A stretch of DNA of 64,000 bases, from positions 237,571-301,570 of the forward strand of contig SDWH01000002.1 in the NCBI GenBank assembly GCA_019550975.1, given 5' to 3'. A program made the position numbers and the translations under genes. Positions within the stretch are counted from its first letter, which is position 1. Each line of letters opens with the position of its first letter. The stretch comes from Bacteroidales bacterium SW299 (lineage in GTDB: Bacteria > Bacteroidota > Bacteroidia > Bacteroidales > Bacteroidaceae). The notes beneath the pieces are model-generated. The model did no database searches. It was not told where the DNA came from and saw only the letters and a program-made list of their open reading frames with translations. This document shows positions 1 through 9,608 of the stretch, in pieces.

Positions 1-2
1 CC

Positions 3-107
3 CATCTCGACCGGGAAAAAACGGTTGAGAAAGCTCGCAAAAGCATTGCGAAGTACGGCGAGGACGGTGTGGAGCGTTTCGACAGGTGGTGCAAACTTTT
101 TCTATAG
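3..107 (+). CDS. C-terminal fragment of an unrecognised protein
   Basis: An open frame enters from the left edge and ends at TAG 105-107, giving 34 residues that end in ERFDRWCKLFL. It is rich in Lys, Glu and Arg, looks helical and has no recognisable motif. It lies about 100 nt upstream of the LptD-like gene, which has its own promoter, so the two are probably separate units. The family cannot be told from this fragment; it could also be a chance frame, though it is open to the window edge. Confidence 0.45.
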   Translation, partial: HLDREKTVEKARKSIAKYGEDGVERFDRWCKLFL

Positions 108-173
108 GCTGATGCGGTGTACTAAAAATACTTTAAAAACAGAAGCGGTGAAGTTTATTTGGCAGATATTGTT

Positions 174-181
174 TACTTTTG
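174..181 (+). promoter_or_regulatory. Bacteroides -7 element of the lptD-like gene
   Basis: TACTTTTG matches TAnnTTTG exactly. It lies 27 nt upstream of ATG 209 and overlaps an upstream in-frame ATG at 179, which argues that 209 is the true start. A TTTG at 158-161 is too close to be a standard -33 element. Confidence 0.6.
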
Positions 182-208
182 CACCGCGCATCGTGTAAAA
201 AGACGGTA

Positions 209-2971
209 ATGACATCATTGAAAAAAACAACATATCTACTGATAGCCCTGTTCCTGCTAGGTTTCTTCTGCTCGTTTTACGCCGAGGCCCAGCGCGTGAA
301 GAACAGAAGACTGCGGAGGTCTGCCGGAAAAGAAGTGAGGGCGGATTCAGTGCGCACTGATTCCTTGTTGCTCGATTCTTTGGCACTCGATTCGCTGGCT
401 GCTGATTCTTTGGCTGAAGATACGGCAAAGAAGAAGGAGCCGCTGGATGCGCCTGTCATCTATGAGGCGAGCGATTCGATTGTCTTTACAAAGGAGGGAT
501 ACGCTCACCTGTACGGAGAAGGGAAGGTGAATTATCAGAATATCGAACTGACTTCTGCCGTGATCTCCATGAATATGGACAGCAGTACGGTCTATGCGCA
601 CGGTGTGGAGGATACGGCGGGCGTGGCTACCGGACTTCCTGTCTTTAAAGACGGAGAAACCCCGTACGAGTCGAAGACAATGCGCTATAACTTCAAGACG
701 AAAAAGGGATTCATCAACAACATCGTGACTCAGCAGGGAGAAGGATACGTGACCTCGGAAGAGGGAAAGAAGGGTGCTGACGATGAGATCTATATGCGCC
801 ACGGAAAGTATACGACATGCGACAATCACGATCATCCGCATTTCTACATGAAGCTTTCGATGGCTAAAGTGCGTCCCAAGAAAAATGTGGTGTTCGGACC
901 GGCTCAGCTGGTCGTAGAGGATGTGCCTTTGCCGATAGCCGTTCCGTTCGGCTTTTTCCCGTTCAACAGCAGCTATTCGTCGGGGTTCATTATGCCGACT
1001 TACGGTGACGAAATGAACCGAGGCTTTTATCTGCGTGACGGTGGGTATTATTTCGCCATCAGTGACAAGATGGACCTGAAAGTGTTGGGCGAAATCTTTA
1101 CCAAGGGGTCGTGGGGACTCTCTGTCGCTTCAAACTATAACAAGCGTTATAAATACAGCGGTTCGTTCAATGCCAGCTATCTGGTGACCAAGACCGGTGA
1201 AAAGAACATGCCCGACTATGCTGTGTCGAAAGACTTCAGGCTTCAGTGGAGCCATCGGCAGGATGCAAAAGCCAATCCGAACAGTTCGTTCTCGGCAAGC
1301 GTGAACTTTTCTACCAGCAGCTACGACCGTTCAAGTCTGAGCAGCTTGTATAATCCGCAGGTCTACGCGCAGAACACAAAGGCTTCGAGTGTGAGCTATT
1401 CGCGTACCTTCTCCGAAATCGGATTGAGCATATCGGGAACGTTCAACATTACGCAAAACACCCGTGACTCGTCCATCAACATGACATTGCCGGACGTGAA
1501 CATTTCTTTGAACCGTATCTACCCGTTCAAGCGGAAGAAGTCGGTCGGAGATGAAAAATGGTATGAGAAGATTTCTCTGCAATATACCGGTAGCATGACG
1601 AACAGCATCAGCACGAAAGACAATCTGCTGTTCAAGACTCCGCTCACCCAGTGGGACAACGGTATGCAGCACCGCATCCCGATTTCCGCAACATTCAACC
1701 TGTTTAAGTATATCAACATTGTGCCTTCGTTCAACTATACGGAGCGTTGGTATCTGCGGAAAGTAAAGCAGAGCTACGATCCCAACCCGAACTCAAGGGA
1801 TCATGTGCGCAGGGATACCATTAACGGCTTCAACCGTGTGTGGGACTATAACCTTTCGTTGCAGATGAACACCAAGCTGTATGGTATGTACAAGCCGTTG
1901 TTCATGAAGAGCAAGGAAATTCAGATACGCCATGTCTTTACGCCGACTGTCAGCTATACTTATACGCCGGATTTCGGAAAGAAAAAGTACGGTTATTATG
2001 ACACTTACACCTATACCGATGAAAACGGCGAGGTGCAGACGGTAGAGTATTCGCCTTACGAAGGAGCCGTCTACAGCTATCCGGGAAAAGGCATGTCACA
2101 AAACATCAGCTTTTCGGTTGACAACAACATTGAAATGAAATTCCGGTCCGACAAGGATTCCACGGGATACAAGAAGGTCAGCCTGATCGACCAGTTGGGG
2201 GCTTCGCTGTCATACGATGTAGCCAACAAGCGCTGGAGCGACCTGAGCATGAATCTTCGTCTGAAGCTCACCAAAAGCTATACCTTTAACATGAACGCCT
2301 CGTTCGCCACTTATGCGTATGAGTTTGATGAAAACGGGAATGTTGTTGTGGGCGACCGTACGGAGTGGTCATACGGTAGGTTCGGCCGTTTCCAGGGATA
2401 TAGCGGTTCGTTCTCTTATACGCTGAACAACGATACGTTCAAGAAACTCTTCGGGAAAAAGGAAGATAAGGAGAAAGAGGGAAAGGAAGAGGACAATGCG
2501 GATGAAGAGAGCGATGAGGAAGCAACGGAAGAAACCGACAACAAGTCGAACATGCGCAAGACAGAAGCGGCAACAATCGACTCGGACGGTTATCTGGCGT
2601 TCAAATTCCCCTGGAGCATCAGTCTGAGTTACAGTTACAGTATCCGTGAAGACCGCACGAAGAAAATCAACATCAAGAAGATGCGTTATCCCTATTCGCT
2701 GACGCATTCGCTCAACGTATCGGGTAACTTCAAGATAGGAAGCCGCTGGAACATGACGTATTCTACGGGTTATGACTTTACATCGAAAGAAATGTCAATG
2801 ACGACGCTCAATATTACGCGCGACCTGCACTGCTTCAACATGAGCTGCGGTCTGGTGTTCGGTCCGTTCACTTCGTACAACTTCTCAATCAGAGCCAATT
2901 CGAGCATGCTGACTGACGCTCTGAAGTGGGACCAGCGAAGCAATACGGGAAGTGCCGTTACATGGTATTGA
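209..2971 (+). CDS. lptD: LptD-like LPS-assembly outer-membrane protein
   Basis: The 920-residue protein starts MTSLKKTTY and has a signal peptide ending near FYAEAQ. A Ser/Asp-rich linker (about residues 40-80) is followed by the LptA/OstA-like segment typical of Bacteroidetes LptD (VIYEASDSIVFT, MRYNFKTKKGFINN, YTTCDNHDHPHFY) and then a long beta-barrel rich in aromatic alternating strands. A highly acidic stretch (KEDKEKEGKEEDNADEESDE, about residues 751-770) interrupts the barrel and is probably an exposed loop. The family inserts LPS into the outer leaflet. An upstream ATG at 179 is rejected because it overlaps the promoter. The 3' end overlaps the convergent nucleotidyltransferase by 14 bp. 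Confidence 0.9.
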   Translation: MTSLKKTTYLLIALFLLGFFCSFYAEAQRVKNRRLRRSAGKEVRADSVRTDSLLLDSLALDSLAADSLAEDTAKKKEPLDAPVIYEASDSIVFTKEGYAHLYGEGKVNYQNIELTSAVISMNMDSSTVYAHGVEDTAGVATGLPVFKDGETPYESKTMRYNFKTKKGFINNIVTQQGEGYVTSEEGKKGADDEIYMRHGKYTTCDNHDHPHFYMKLSMAKVRPKKNVVFGPAQLVVEDVPLPIAVPFGFFPFNSSYSSGFIMPTYGDEMNRGFYLRDGGYYFAISDKMDLKVLGEIFTKGSWGLSVASNYNKRYKYSGSFNASYLVTKTGEKNMPDYAVSKDFRLQWSHRQDAKANPNSSFSASVNFSTSSYDRSSLSSLYNPQVYAQNTKASSVSYSRTFSEIGLSISGTFNITQNTRDSSINMTLPDVNISLNRIYPFKRKKSVGDEKWYEKISLQYTGSMTNSISTKDNLLFKTPLTQWDNGMQHRIPISATFNLFKYINIVPSFNYTERWYLRKVKQSYDPNPNSRDHVRRDTINGFNRVWDYNLSLQMNTKLYGMYKPLFMKSKEIQIRHVFTPTVSYTYTPDFGKKKYGYYDTYTYTDENGEVQTVEYSPYEGAVYSYPGKGMSQNISFSVDNNIEMKFRSDKDSTGYKKVSLIDQLGASLSYDVANKRWSDLSMNLRLKLTKSYTFNMNASFATYAYEFDENGNVVVGDRTEWSYGRFGRFQGYSGSFSYTLNNDTFKKLFGKKEDKEKEGKEEDNADEESDEEATEETDNKSNMRKTEAATIDSDGYLAFKFPWSISLSYSYSIREDRTKKINIKKMRYPYSLTHSLNVSGNFKIGSRWNMTYSTGYDFTSKEMSMTTLNITRDLHCFNMSCGLVFGPFTSYNFSIRANSSMLTDALKWDQRSNTGSAVTWY

Positions 2972-3695
2972 TGAATTGTTCAGCCTGAGCCAATGTTTCG
3001 GGCTTTCCGATGTCAATCAGCCGGAGGTCTTTGTCGAAAAATCCTTTCAGCGTCGCATGCTGGCAGTTTTGCAGATAGAAATCCATAATCGAAAACTTTC
3101 CTTTCCATTGTTCGTTCATGTAGCGGTAAATGGAAGGCGAAAGCACGTGTATGCCGCTGAAGGCATATGCTTTGTATAGTCCGGGTGTGCATACGAACCC
3201 TTCGGGCTTTGTTTCTCCTGTTTGCTTGTTGATCCATCCTTTCAAGACGTTGTTCCCGTCAAACAGCAGGTAACGGCTTGTTGCGCGTTGGCTTACGAGC
3301 AATGTTGCGTCGGATCCTTCTTTCAGATGGTGCAGATAAAGATTCCTTAAGTCTGTATTTGACAGAATGTCTACATTGTGTACGAGAAAAGGCTCGTTTC
3401 CCTGAAAAAAGGCAGACGCTTTTTTGATACCTCCTCCTGTATCAAGCAACTGGTCGCGTTCGTCGCTGATATGAATGTTCAGTCCGAAGTTTCCGTTGGC
3501 TTGGAGGAAGTCGATGATCTGTTCCCCAAAGTGATGGATGTTGACCACTATTTCCGTAAATCCGGATGCTTTCAGCTTCAGGATGATATGTTCGAGCATG
3601 GGGCGTCCGTTGACCTTGACCAGTGCCTTCGGCGTATGATCAGTGAGCGGTTTGAGCCGGGTTCCAAGTCCGGCTGCAAATATCATGGCTTTCAT
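2958..3695 (-). CDS. MurU-like sugar-1-phosphate nucleotidyltransferase
   Basis: The 245-residue protein opens with the nucleotidyltransferase signature FAAGLGTRLKPLTDHTPKAL, followed by VNGRPMLEHI. Downstream are the metal and substrate segments LVHNVDILSN and GWINKQTGET. Length and motifs fit the MurU/RfbA-like family (NDP-sugar pyrophosphorylases); MurU makes UDP-MurNAc from MurNAc-1-phosphate in peptidoglycan recycling. The gene begins 5 nt after the stop of an AmgK-like kinase, and AmgK-MurU is a known functional pair, which supports the MurU reading over a general NDP-hexose enzyme. The substrate is inferred. Confidence 0.8.
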   Translation of the reverse strand: MKAMIFAAGLGTRLKPLTDHTPKALVKVNGRPMLEHIILKLKASGFTEIVVNIHHFGEQIIDFLQANGNFGLNIHISDERDQLLDTGGGIKKASAFFQGNEPFLVHNVDILSNTDLRNLYLHHLKEGSDATLLVSQRATSRYLLFDGNNVLKGWINKQTGETKPEGFVCTPGLYKAYAFSGIHVLSPSIYRYMNEQWKGKFSIMDFYLQNCQHATLKGFFDKDLRLIDIGKPETLAQAEQFINTM

Positions 3696-3700
3696 AAGAC

Positions 3701-5131
3701 TTATTTTGATTCGAAGAATTGTTCAATGTGCTGTTCTCTGTGGATAACACGGACGTTGACGTTGAATTTCTGGTATAGATGTTCTGCCACGTGCTGTGCG
3801 GAATAGACTGAGCGGTGCTGCCCTCCCGTGCATCCGAAGCAGACCGACAAGTGGGTGAATCCCCGTTCGATAAAACGCTTTACGTGTGCCTCTGTCAATG
3901 CGTCTGCATGGGCAAGAAAGGCAGTGATCTCTCCGTCATCTTCCAGAAAACGGATGACTGGCTCGTCAAGTCCGGTCAGCTGCTTGTATTGTTCGTAACG
4001 TCCGGGATTGTGTATCGCCCGGCAGTCGAAAACATATCCTCCTCCGTTTCCGCTTGTGTCTTCGGGTATTCCTTTCTTATAGGAAAAGCTCATTACGGTG
4101 ACGGTCAGTTTCTTTTTGTTTCGTTCGTAACAGAATTGGGGAAGATCCACCATTCTGCGGAGTGTTTCGCAGAGGTATGGATATTCGGCGAATCCCTCTT
4201 CCAGCAGTTGCCGGAGGTTCTCGATGGCAAAAGGGACACTTTCTATGAAATGTGCCTTTTGTTCGAAATGGCCTCTGAAGCCGTAAGTTCCCAGCACTTG
4301 TAGCGTGCGGAACAGGACGAAATGGCGCAGGCAGGATGCAAACTCATCTTTTCCTATGGGCTTGTAAGTTTGAAGTGCGTCCAGATACTCATTTGTCAGA
4401 TGCTGCCGGACACTGTTTGGAAAGTTAGCTTTTGCCTGCCACAGAAAGGAAGCCACATCATAGTAGAAAGGCCCTTTTCTTCCTCCTTGGAAATCGATGA
4501 AGCAGGGTTCTCCGTCCTTTATCATCACATTCCGGCTCTGAAAGTCCCGATACATGAACGTCGGTTCGGAAGCCGCTTTCAGCAGTATGCCGCACATGCT
4601 TTCGAAGTCATCTTCGAGTGCGTTTTCTTCAAACTCCAGCCTTGTTGTCTTCAGAAAGCAATATTTGAAATAGTTCAGATCCCACAGAATGCTGCGCCGG
4701 CTGAATGATACGGGAGGGTAACATTTGCTGAAATCCATATCCGCTCCTCCCTTGAACTGAAACTCCGGAAGCTGGCGGATGGTTTTTTCAAGCAGATTCA
4801 TCAGGCCTGTGTCTGCGTTTAGTTTGTGCTGCGCCTGCTGTATGAGCTGAAACAGCAAAGTATCTCCCAGGTCTTCCTGCAGGTAATGGAGCCTGTCGTC
4901 AGAAACGGCATAAACTTCAGGTACGGGAAGGCCTTTCTTCTTGAAATGCTCTGACATGTAGATGAATGCCGCATTTTCTTCCGGTGAGGTGCCGCAAACG
5001 CCGATGCATTGGAAAGAGCCTTTCAGCCGGTAGTATTTCCGGTTTGATCCGGCACCGGGCAGCGGCTCTGCTGTTTCGGGAAACTTTCCCGTGTATTTCT
5101 GATAAAGCAGTTTTAAGTTGTCAGTATTCAT
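3701..5131 (-). CDS. AmgK-like phosphotransferase fused to a RapZ C-terminal domain
   Basis: The protein is 476 residues from ATG 5131; the longer frame to 5194 would start upstream of the promoter at 5152-5159. Residues about 1-330 are an aminoglycoside-phosphotransferase-like kinase, with the catalytic loop YRDFQSRNVMI (Asp and Asn kept, usual His replaced by Tyr) and the metal motif IDFQGGRKGPFYYD, close to AmgK anomeric MurNAc/GlcNAc kinases. Residues about 350-470 match the C-terminal domain of RapZ (VTVMSFSYKKGIPED, FDCRAIHNPGRY, CTGGQHRSV). In E. coli that domain senses glucosamine-6-phosphate and binds sRNA. The RapZ P-loop ATPase domain is absent. The downstream gene is MurU-like. 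Confidence 0.85.
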   Translation of the reverse strand: MNTDNLKLLYQKYTGKFPETAEPLPGAGSNRKYYRLKGSFQCIGVCGTSPEENAAFIYMSEHFKKKGLPVPEVYAVSDDRLHYLQEDLGDTLLFQLIQQAQHKLNADTGLMNLLEKTIRQLPEFQFKGGADMDFSKCYPPVSFSRRSILWDLNYFKYCFLKTTRLEFEENALEDDFESMCGILLKAASEPTFMYRDFQSRNVMIKDGEPCFIDFQGGRKGPFYYDVASFLWQAKANFPNSVRQHLTNEYLDALQTYKPIGKDEFASCLRHFVLFRTLQVLGTYGFRGHFEQKAHFIESVPFAIENLRQLLEEGFAEYPYLCETLRRMVDLPQFCYERNKKKLTVTVMSFSYKKGIPEDTSGNGGGYVFDCRAIHNPGRYEQYKQLTGLDEPVIRFLEDDGEITAFLAHADALTEAHVKRFIERGFTHLSVCFGCTGGQHRSVYSAQHVAEHLYQKFNVNVRVIHREQHIEQFFESK

Positions 5132-5151
5132 AAAGTCGGATGATTGATGTT

Positions 5152-5159
5152 CAAAGATA
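5152..5159 (-). promoter_or_regulatory. -7 element of the kinase-nucleotidyltransferase operon
   Basis: The minus strand reads TATCTTTG, a perfect TAnnTTTG, 20 nt upstream of ATG 5131. It fixes the start of the APH-RapZ gene. Confidence 0.65.
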
Positions 5160-5303
5160 CAACATTCGGTTTGAATATTCTTTTTTATGGGCATATATTT
5201 GGAGGCATTTGAATTTTCCGGTGAAGTTTTCCGCCGGAATTGTCACATTTTGGAGCGCAGATATTGCTGGTTGTCTTCATGCAAGAGATTTTCTTATTTC
5301 GAT

Positions 5304-5334
5304 TTTGTTTTGCTGCAAAAACCCATTACTTTTG
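5304..5334 (+). promoter_or_regulatory. uxuA promoter with -33 and -7 elements
   Basis: TTTG at 5304-5307, a 19-nt spacer and TACTTTTG at 5327-5334 match the Bacteroides sigma-ABfr consensus (TTTG-N19-TAnnTTTG) exactly. Confidence 0.8.
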
Positions 5335-5445
5335 TATCGCCCGTGCAGCAGTAAGAAGAAGGCCGCCATTGTTCGGCGGAGGAAGAATCCCGCTGCCGGC
5401 TGACAATTGATTCAAAACATTATATAATATAAAAGGAATTTAGTT

Positions 5446-6636
5446 ATGATGGAAAAAACATGGCGTTGGTTCGGCAAGAAGGATAAGATAACCCTTCCGA
5501 TGCTCCGTCAGATAGGAGTGGAGGGGATTGTTACTGCCTTGCATGATGTGCCGAACGGTGAGATTTGGACGGAAGAAGCTATCAACGACCTGAAATCGTA
5601 CATTGAATCGTACGGGCTGCGCTGGTCGGTGGTGGAGAGTCTTCCGGTGTGTGAAGCGATCAAGTATGCCGGTCCTGAGCGTGAGCACTTGATCGAGAAC
5701 TATAAAGTAAGCCTGGCCAACTTGGGAAAATGCGGCATTAAGACCGTCTGTTACAATTTCATGCCTGTTATCGACTGGGTCCGTACGGATCTGGCTCATC
5801 CTTGGGCCGACGGCAGCACATCGCTTTATTACGATCGCGTGCGTTTCGCTTATTTTGATACAAAGATTCTTCAGCGTGCCGGTGCAGAGGCTGATTACAC
5901 GGAAGACGAGCTGGGCAAGGTGGCAGAGCTTGACAAGGTGATAACCGAGGCTGAAAAGGACGAACTGATCGATTCGATTATTGTCAAGACGCAAGGATTT
6001 GTGAACGGAAACATAAAAGAAGGCGACAAGAATCCGGTGGCAATCTTCAAGCGCCTGCTGGCTTTATACGACGGCATCGACCGTGATGCCCTGCGGGAAA
6101 ATATGCGTTATTTCCTTGCAGCGATTATGCCTGTATGCGAAGCGTACGGAGTCAATATGTGCGTGCATCCTGATGATCCTCCTTTCCAAATTCTGGGACT
6201 TCCGCGCATCGTGACCAATGAAGAGGACATTGCCTGGTTCTTGAATGCAGTGGATAACCCTCATAACGGCTTGACTTTCTGTGCCGGTTCGCTGAGTGCG
6301 GGCGAGCACAATGATACCCGTGAGTTGGCGCGTAAATTTGCAAAGCGCACCCATTTTGTGCATCTGCGCAGTACAGCCGCTATGCCGGGAGGCAACTTTA
6401 TTGAGAGTTCACATCTGGAGGGCAGGGGCCATCTGATTGATCTGATCCGTATTTTTGAAACCGAAAAGCCGGGCTTGCCGATGCGTGTCGATCATGGCCG
6501 CACGATGTTGGGTGACGAAGATAAAGGCTACAATGCGGGATATTCGTTCCACGGACGTATGCTGGCACTTGCTCAAGTGGAAGGCATGATGGCCGTAGTA
6601 GACGATGAACTGAAAAACGGTCTTCTGAAAGTGTAA
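5446..6636 (+). CDS. uxuA: Mannonate dehydratase
   Basis: UxuA (396 residues) dehydrates D-mannonate to 2-keto-3-deoxygluconate in hexuronate catabolism. The N-terminus MEKTWRWFGKKDKITL, the GVEGIVTALHDVPNGE segment, CVHPDDPPF, FCAGSLSAG and the metal-binding HLRS and VDHGRTMLGDE blocks are all characteristic of the family and the length is normal. Two ATGs in tandem (5446, 5449) follow an AAAAGGAA stretch; either could be used. No uxuB, uxaC or kdgK lies beside it, so the pathway is split on this chromosome. The gene is a single transcription unit between a consensus promoter and a hairpin terminator. Confidence 0.95.
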   Translation: MMEKTWRWFGKKDKITLPMLRQIGVEGIVTALHDVPNGEIWTEEAINDLKSYIESYGLRWSVVESLPVCEAIKYAGPEREHLIENYKVSLANLGKCGIKTVCYNFMPVIDWVRTDLAHPWADGSTSLYYDRVRFAYFDTKILQRAGAEADYTEDELGKVAELDKVITEAEKDELIDSIIVKTQGFVNGNIKEGDKNPVAIFKRLLALYDGIDRDALRENMRYFLAAIMPVCEAYGVNMCVHPDDPPFQILGLPRIVTNEEDIAWFLNAVDNPHNGLTFCAGSLSAGEHNDTRELARKFAKRTHFVHLRSTAAMPGGNFIESSHLEGRGHLIDLIRIFETEKPGLPMRVDHGRTMLGDEDKGYNAGYSFHGRMLALAQVEGMMAVVDDELKNGLLKV

Positions 6637-6659
6637 GATGTAATGATAAATCAGCGTGC

Positions 6660-6702
6660 GGGGCGCAGAAAGGTTTTTCTTTTGAAAGCTTTTCTGCGCC
6701 CC
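6660..6702. terminator. Shared terminator between uxuA and uvrA
   Basis: A 12-bp perfect stem, GGGGCGCAGAAA (6660-6671) and TTTCTGCGCCCC (6691-6702), with a 19-nt loop lies between two convergent genes and can serve both strands. Confidence 0.75.
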
Positions 6703-6718
6703 TCCTTTCTGCGGATGC

Positions 6719-9496
6719 TTATTTTTCCGCCAGTTTCTCTTTCAGAAACTGTCCCGTATAAGATGCTGCACAGTTGGCAACTTCCTCGGGTGTGCCCGCT
6801 ACAACCAGATTGCCTCCCATCTCTCCTCCTTCCGGACCGAGGTCTATTACATAATCCGCGCACTTGATTACATCCATGTTGTGCTCGATGATAACAATTG
6901 TATGTCCGCGGCTGATGAGCGCGTCAAACACACTGAGCAGCTTCTTGATGTCGTGAAAGTGAAGCCCTGTGGTCGGTTCGTCAAAGACAAATATGGTGGG
7001 CTGAGCCTTTTCTATGCTCAGGAAGTAGGCCAGTTTGACCCGCTGGTTTTCGCCTCCGGACAAAGTGGACGACGATTGTCCCAGTTTGATGTATCCTAAT
7101 CCCACGTCCTGAAGAGGCTGGAGCTTTTTTACAATTTTCTTCTGGTTGTGTTCCGTAAAGAATTCGACAGCTTGGTTTACGGTCATTTCCAGTATGTCGT
7201 AGATGTTTTTCCCTTCATATTTTACTTCCAGCGTTTCTTTCTTGAAACGTTTGCCGTGGCACGATTCGCATTCCAGCACAAGGTCGGCCATGAACTGCAT
7301 TTCTACCGTCACTGTTCCTTCTCCTTTGCATTCTTCGCAGCGTCCGCCTTCTGTGTTGAACGAGAAATAGCCGGCTGTATATCCCATCTGTTTCGACAGA
7401 GGCTGTTCGGCAAACAGCTTGCGGATTTCATCGTAGGCCTTGATGTAGGTCACCGGATTGCTTCGCGAGGATTTGCCTATCGGATTCTGGTCGACGAACT
7501 CGATATCTTTCACTTGCCTGATGTCGCCTTCCAGCGATACAAATTCTCCCGGGCGGTCGCTGGCTTCGCTGTATTCGCGCTTGAGTGCCTTGTAGAATAT
7601 GTCGCGCACCAGCGTGCTTTTTCCCGATCCGCTCACTCCTGTTACCACGGTCATGACATTGAGGGGGAAACGGACATCGATTCCTTTGAGGTTGTTTTCC
7701 CGCGCTCCCTTTATTTCAACGTAATTGTTCCATGAGCGGTGTGTCTTGGGGCATTCGATGATTTCTTCGCCAAGCAGGTATTTTACGGTGTAGCTGTTGC
7801 TTCCCGGTTGCAAGTCCTTCATATCTCCCTGATACACAATCTCTCCTCCCAGTCGTCCGGCTTTCGGTCCGATATCGATGATATAGTCGGCGGCGCGGAT
7901 AATTTCTTCGTCATGTTCCACAACCACCACGGTATTGCCCAGCTGCTGAAGTTGGCGGAGCACCTTTATCAGCCTGGCTGTATCGCGGCTGTGCAGGCCG
8001 ATGCTTGGTTCGTCGAGGATATAGAGCGAGCCTACCAGACTGCTTCCCAACGATGTGGCGAGGTTGATGCGCTGGCTTTCACCTCCCGACAGCGTGTTGC
8101 TCAGCCGGTTCAGCGTAAGGTATCCCAATCCCACATCGTCGAGAAAGTTGAGCCGGCTGGTGATTTCGTTCAGCAGGCGTTTGGCTATGGTTTGGTCGTG
8201 TTCGTCCAGATGCAGTGTCCGGAAGAACTCTTTCAGCTCGTATACGGGCATCTCAACCAGTTCGGAAATGTTTCTTCCGCCTACCCGTACATAGTTGGCT
8301 TCTTTTTTGAGCCGGCTGCCATGGCAGGTGGGACACTGCGTTTTTCCTCTGTATCTGGCCAGCATCACCCTGTACTGGATTTTGTATTGGTTTTCTTCGA
8401 GCATCTTGAAGAACGAGTCGATGCATGCTTTCTCGCGCGGCCCGTGCCAGAGGTAATCTTTCTGTTCCTGTGTCAGTTCGTAGTAGGGCGCGAAGATCGG
8501 AAAATCGTGGGCGGGAGCTTCGCGGAGAAATTCGTTGAGCCATTCTCCCATTTTCTCTCCCCTCCAGCAGAGCACGGCACCGTCGTATACGCTCAGTGCC
8601 CGGTTGGGAATGACAAGATGTTCGTCGATTCCGATGATTTTGCCGAATCCCTCACAAGTGGGGCAGGCTCCGATGGGGGAGTTGAACGAGAACATCTGGT
8701 CGGTGGGCTCTTCAAACTTTATTCCGTCGGCTTCGAATTTGGTGCTGAACGAATGAAGCTCGGTTGTCCCGTCGGGCAGGTAGAAACGCAGCAGGCAGGC
8801 ACCGTCGCCTTCGTACATCGCCGTTTCTGCCGAGTCTGTGAGCCGGCTCATGGCATCCTTGCTGTCATCGCAGCTCATGCGGTCGACCAGCAGATAGACG
8901 GTGTCTTTTTCGTTATAGGCATAATCTTCGATGCGGGTCATTTCGCCGTTCACTTCCAGTCGGGTAAATCCCTGCTTCATGTCCATCTCAATCTGCTCGG
9001 AGAAAGAGCGTCCCTCGCGTGGAAGGATGGGCGTGAGCACCGTATAGCGCATCCCTTTCGGATGCGCCAGCATGCAGTTTACGATGTCTTCGGGGCTGTC
9101 CTTCTTCACCAGTTTGCCGCTGACGGGCGAATAAGTCTTTCCGATGCGTGCAAACAGCAGGCGGAGGTATTCATAGATTTCGGTCGAAGTTCCTACGGTG
9201 GAGCGCGGGTTGCGGCTGATAACCTTCTGTTCGATGGCTATGGCTGGCGGGATTCCCTTGATGAAGTCGCATTCAGGTTTTCCCATTCTTCCCAGAAACT
9301 GGCGGGCGTATGATGAAAGGCTTTCTACGTAGCGCCGTTGTCCTTCGGCGTAAAGCGTGTCGAAAGCCAGTGATGACTTTCCGGAGCCCGACAGGCCGGT
9401 GATGACTACCAGTTTGTCGCGCGGTATGTCTACGTCGATGTTTTTCAGGTTGTTTACCTTTGCTCCCTTGATGGTTATGTAGTTGCTTTCCGGCAT
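6719..9496 (-). CDS. uvrA: Excinuclease ABC subunit A
   Basis: UvrA (925 residues) is the damage-recognition ATPase of nucleotide excision repair. It has two ABC modules with Walker A motifs GLSGSGKSS (about residue 32) and GVSGSGKST (about residue 640), and two signature sequences LSGGE. Zinc-finger cysteine pairs are seen at [23 protein letters not shown] and CESCHGK. ATG 9496 ([16 protein letters not shown]) is chosen; the extended frame would need TTG inside the promoter. Length is close to the family norm and all key motifs are intact. It is monocistronic, divergent from the GHL10 gene. Confidence 0.97.
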   Translation of the reverse strand: MPESNYITIKGAKVNNLKNIDVDIPRDKLVVITGLSGSGKSSLAFDTLYAEGQRRYVESLSSYARQFLGRMGKPECDFIKGIPPAIAIEQKVISRNPRSTVGTSTEIYEYLRLLFARIGKTYSPVSGKLVKKDSPEDIVNCMLAHPKGMRYTVLTPILPREGRSFSEQIEMDMKQGFTRLEVNGEMTRIEDYAYNEKDTVYLLVDRMSCDDSKDAMSRLTDSAETAMYEGDGACLLRFYLPDGTTELHSFSTKFEADGIKFEEPTDQMFSFNSPIGACPTCEGFGKIIGIDEHLVIPNRALSVYDGAVLCWRGEKMGEWLNEFLREAPAHDFPIFAPYYELTQEQKDYLWHGPREKACIDSFFKMLEENQYKIQYRVMLARYRGKTQCPTCHGSRLKKEANYVRVGGRNISELVEMPVYELKEFFRTLHLDEHDQTIAKRLLNEITSRLNFLDDVGLGYLTLNRLSNTLSGGESQRINLATSLGSSLVGSLYILDEPSIGLHSRDTARLIKVLRQLQQLGNTVVVVEHDEEIIRAADYIIDIGPKAGRLGGEIVYQGDMKDLQPGSNSYTVKYLLGEEIIECPKTHRSWNNYVEIKGARENNLKGIDVRFPLNVMTVVTGVSGSGKSTLVRDIFYKALKREYSEASDRPGEFVSLEGDIRQVKDIEFVDQNPIGKSSRSNPVTYIKAYDEIRKLFAEQPLSKQMGYTAGYFSFNTEGGRCEECKGEGTVTVEMQFMADLVLECESCHGKRFKKETLEVKYEGKNIYDILEMTVNQAVEFFTEHNQKKIVKKLQPLQDVGLGYIKLGQSSSTLSGGENQRVKLAYFLSIEKAQPTIFVFDEPTTGLHFHDIKKLLSVFDALISRGHTIVIIEHNMDVIKCADYVIDLGPEGGEMGGNLVVAGTPEEVANCAASYTGQFLKEKLAEK

Positions 9497-9520
9497 GATT
9501 TTTCTTTCTTGATTGAGATG

Positions 9521-9528
9521 CAAAGATA
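9521..9528 (-). promoter_or_regulatory. -7 element of uvrA
   Basis: The minus strand reads TATCTTTG, 24 nt upstream of the uvrA ATG. It forms a divergent pair with the element at 9561-9568. Confidence 0.65.
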
Positions 9529-9560
9529 ACCACTTTTTTTAGATTTCTCTGTATTTTGGT

Positions 9561-9568
9561 TATCTTTG
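9561..9568 (+). promoter_or_regulatory. -7 element of the GHL10 gene
   Basis: TATCTTTG is an exact TAnnTTTG, 40 nt upstream of ATG 9609. Confidence 0.65.
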
Positions 9569-9608
9569 CCGCGCGTTAACAGGTGTATGAACCAATAAAA
9601 ATATAAAG

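Larger units (their letters stand above)
5132..5445. other. Divergent intergenic region between the kinase gene and uxuA
   Basis: This 314-nt gap holds the minus-strand -7 element (5152-5159) and the plus-strand uxuA promoter (5304-5334). The uxuA transcript would have a leader of about 100 nt containing a small GCCGCC/GGCGG hairpin near 5360-5380. No ORF or known riboswitch was recognised. Confidence 0.5.

Noticed and set aside
7739..9313. 524-codon open frame on the plus strand
   Set aside because: It lies wholly antisense to uvrA, which has all its motifs. The translation is Phe/His/Val-rich with no domain, and no promoter fits.
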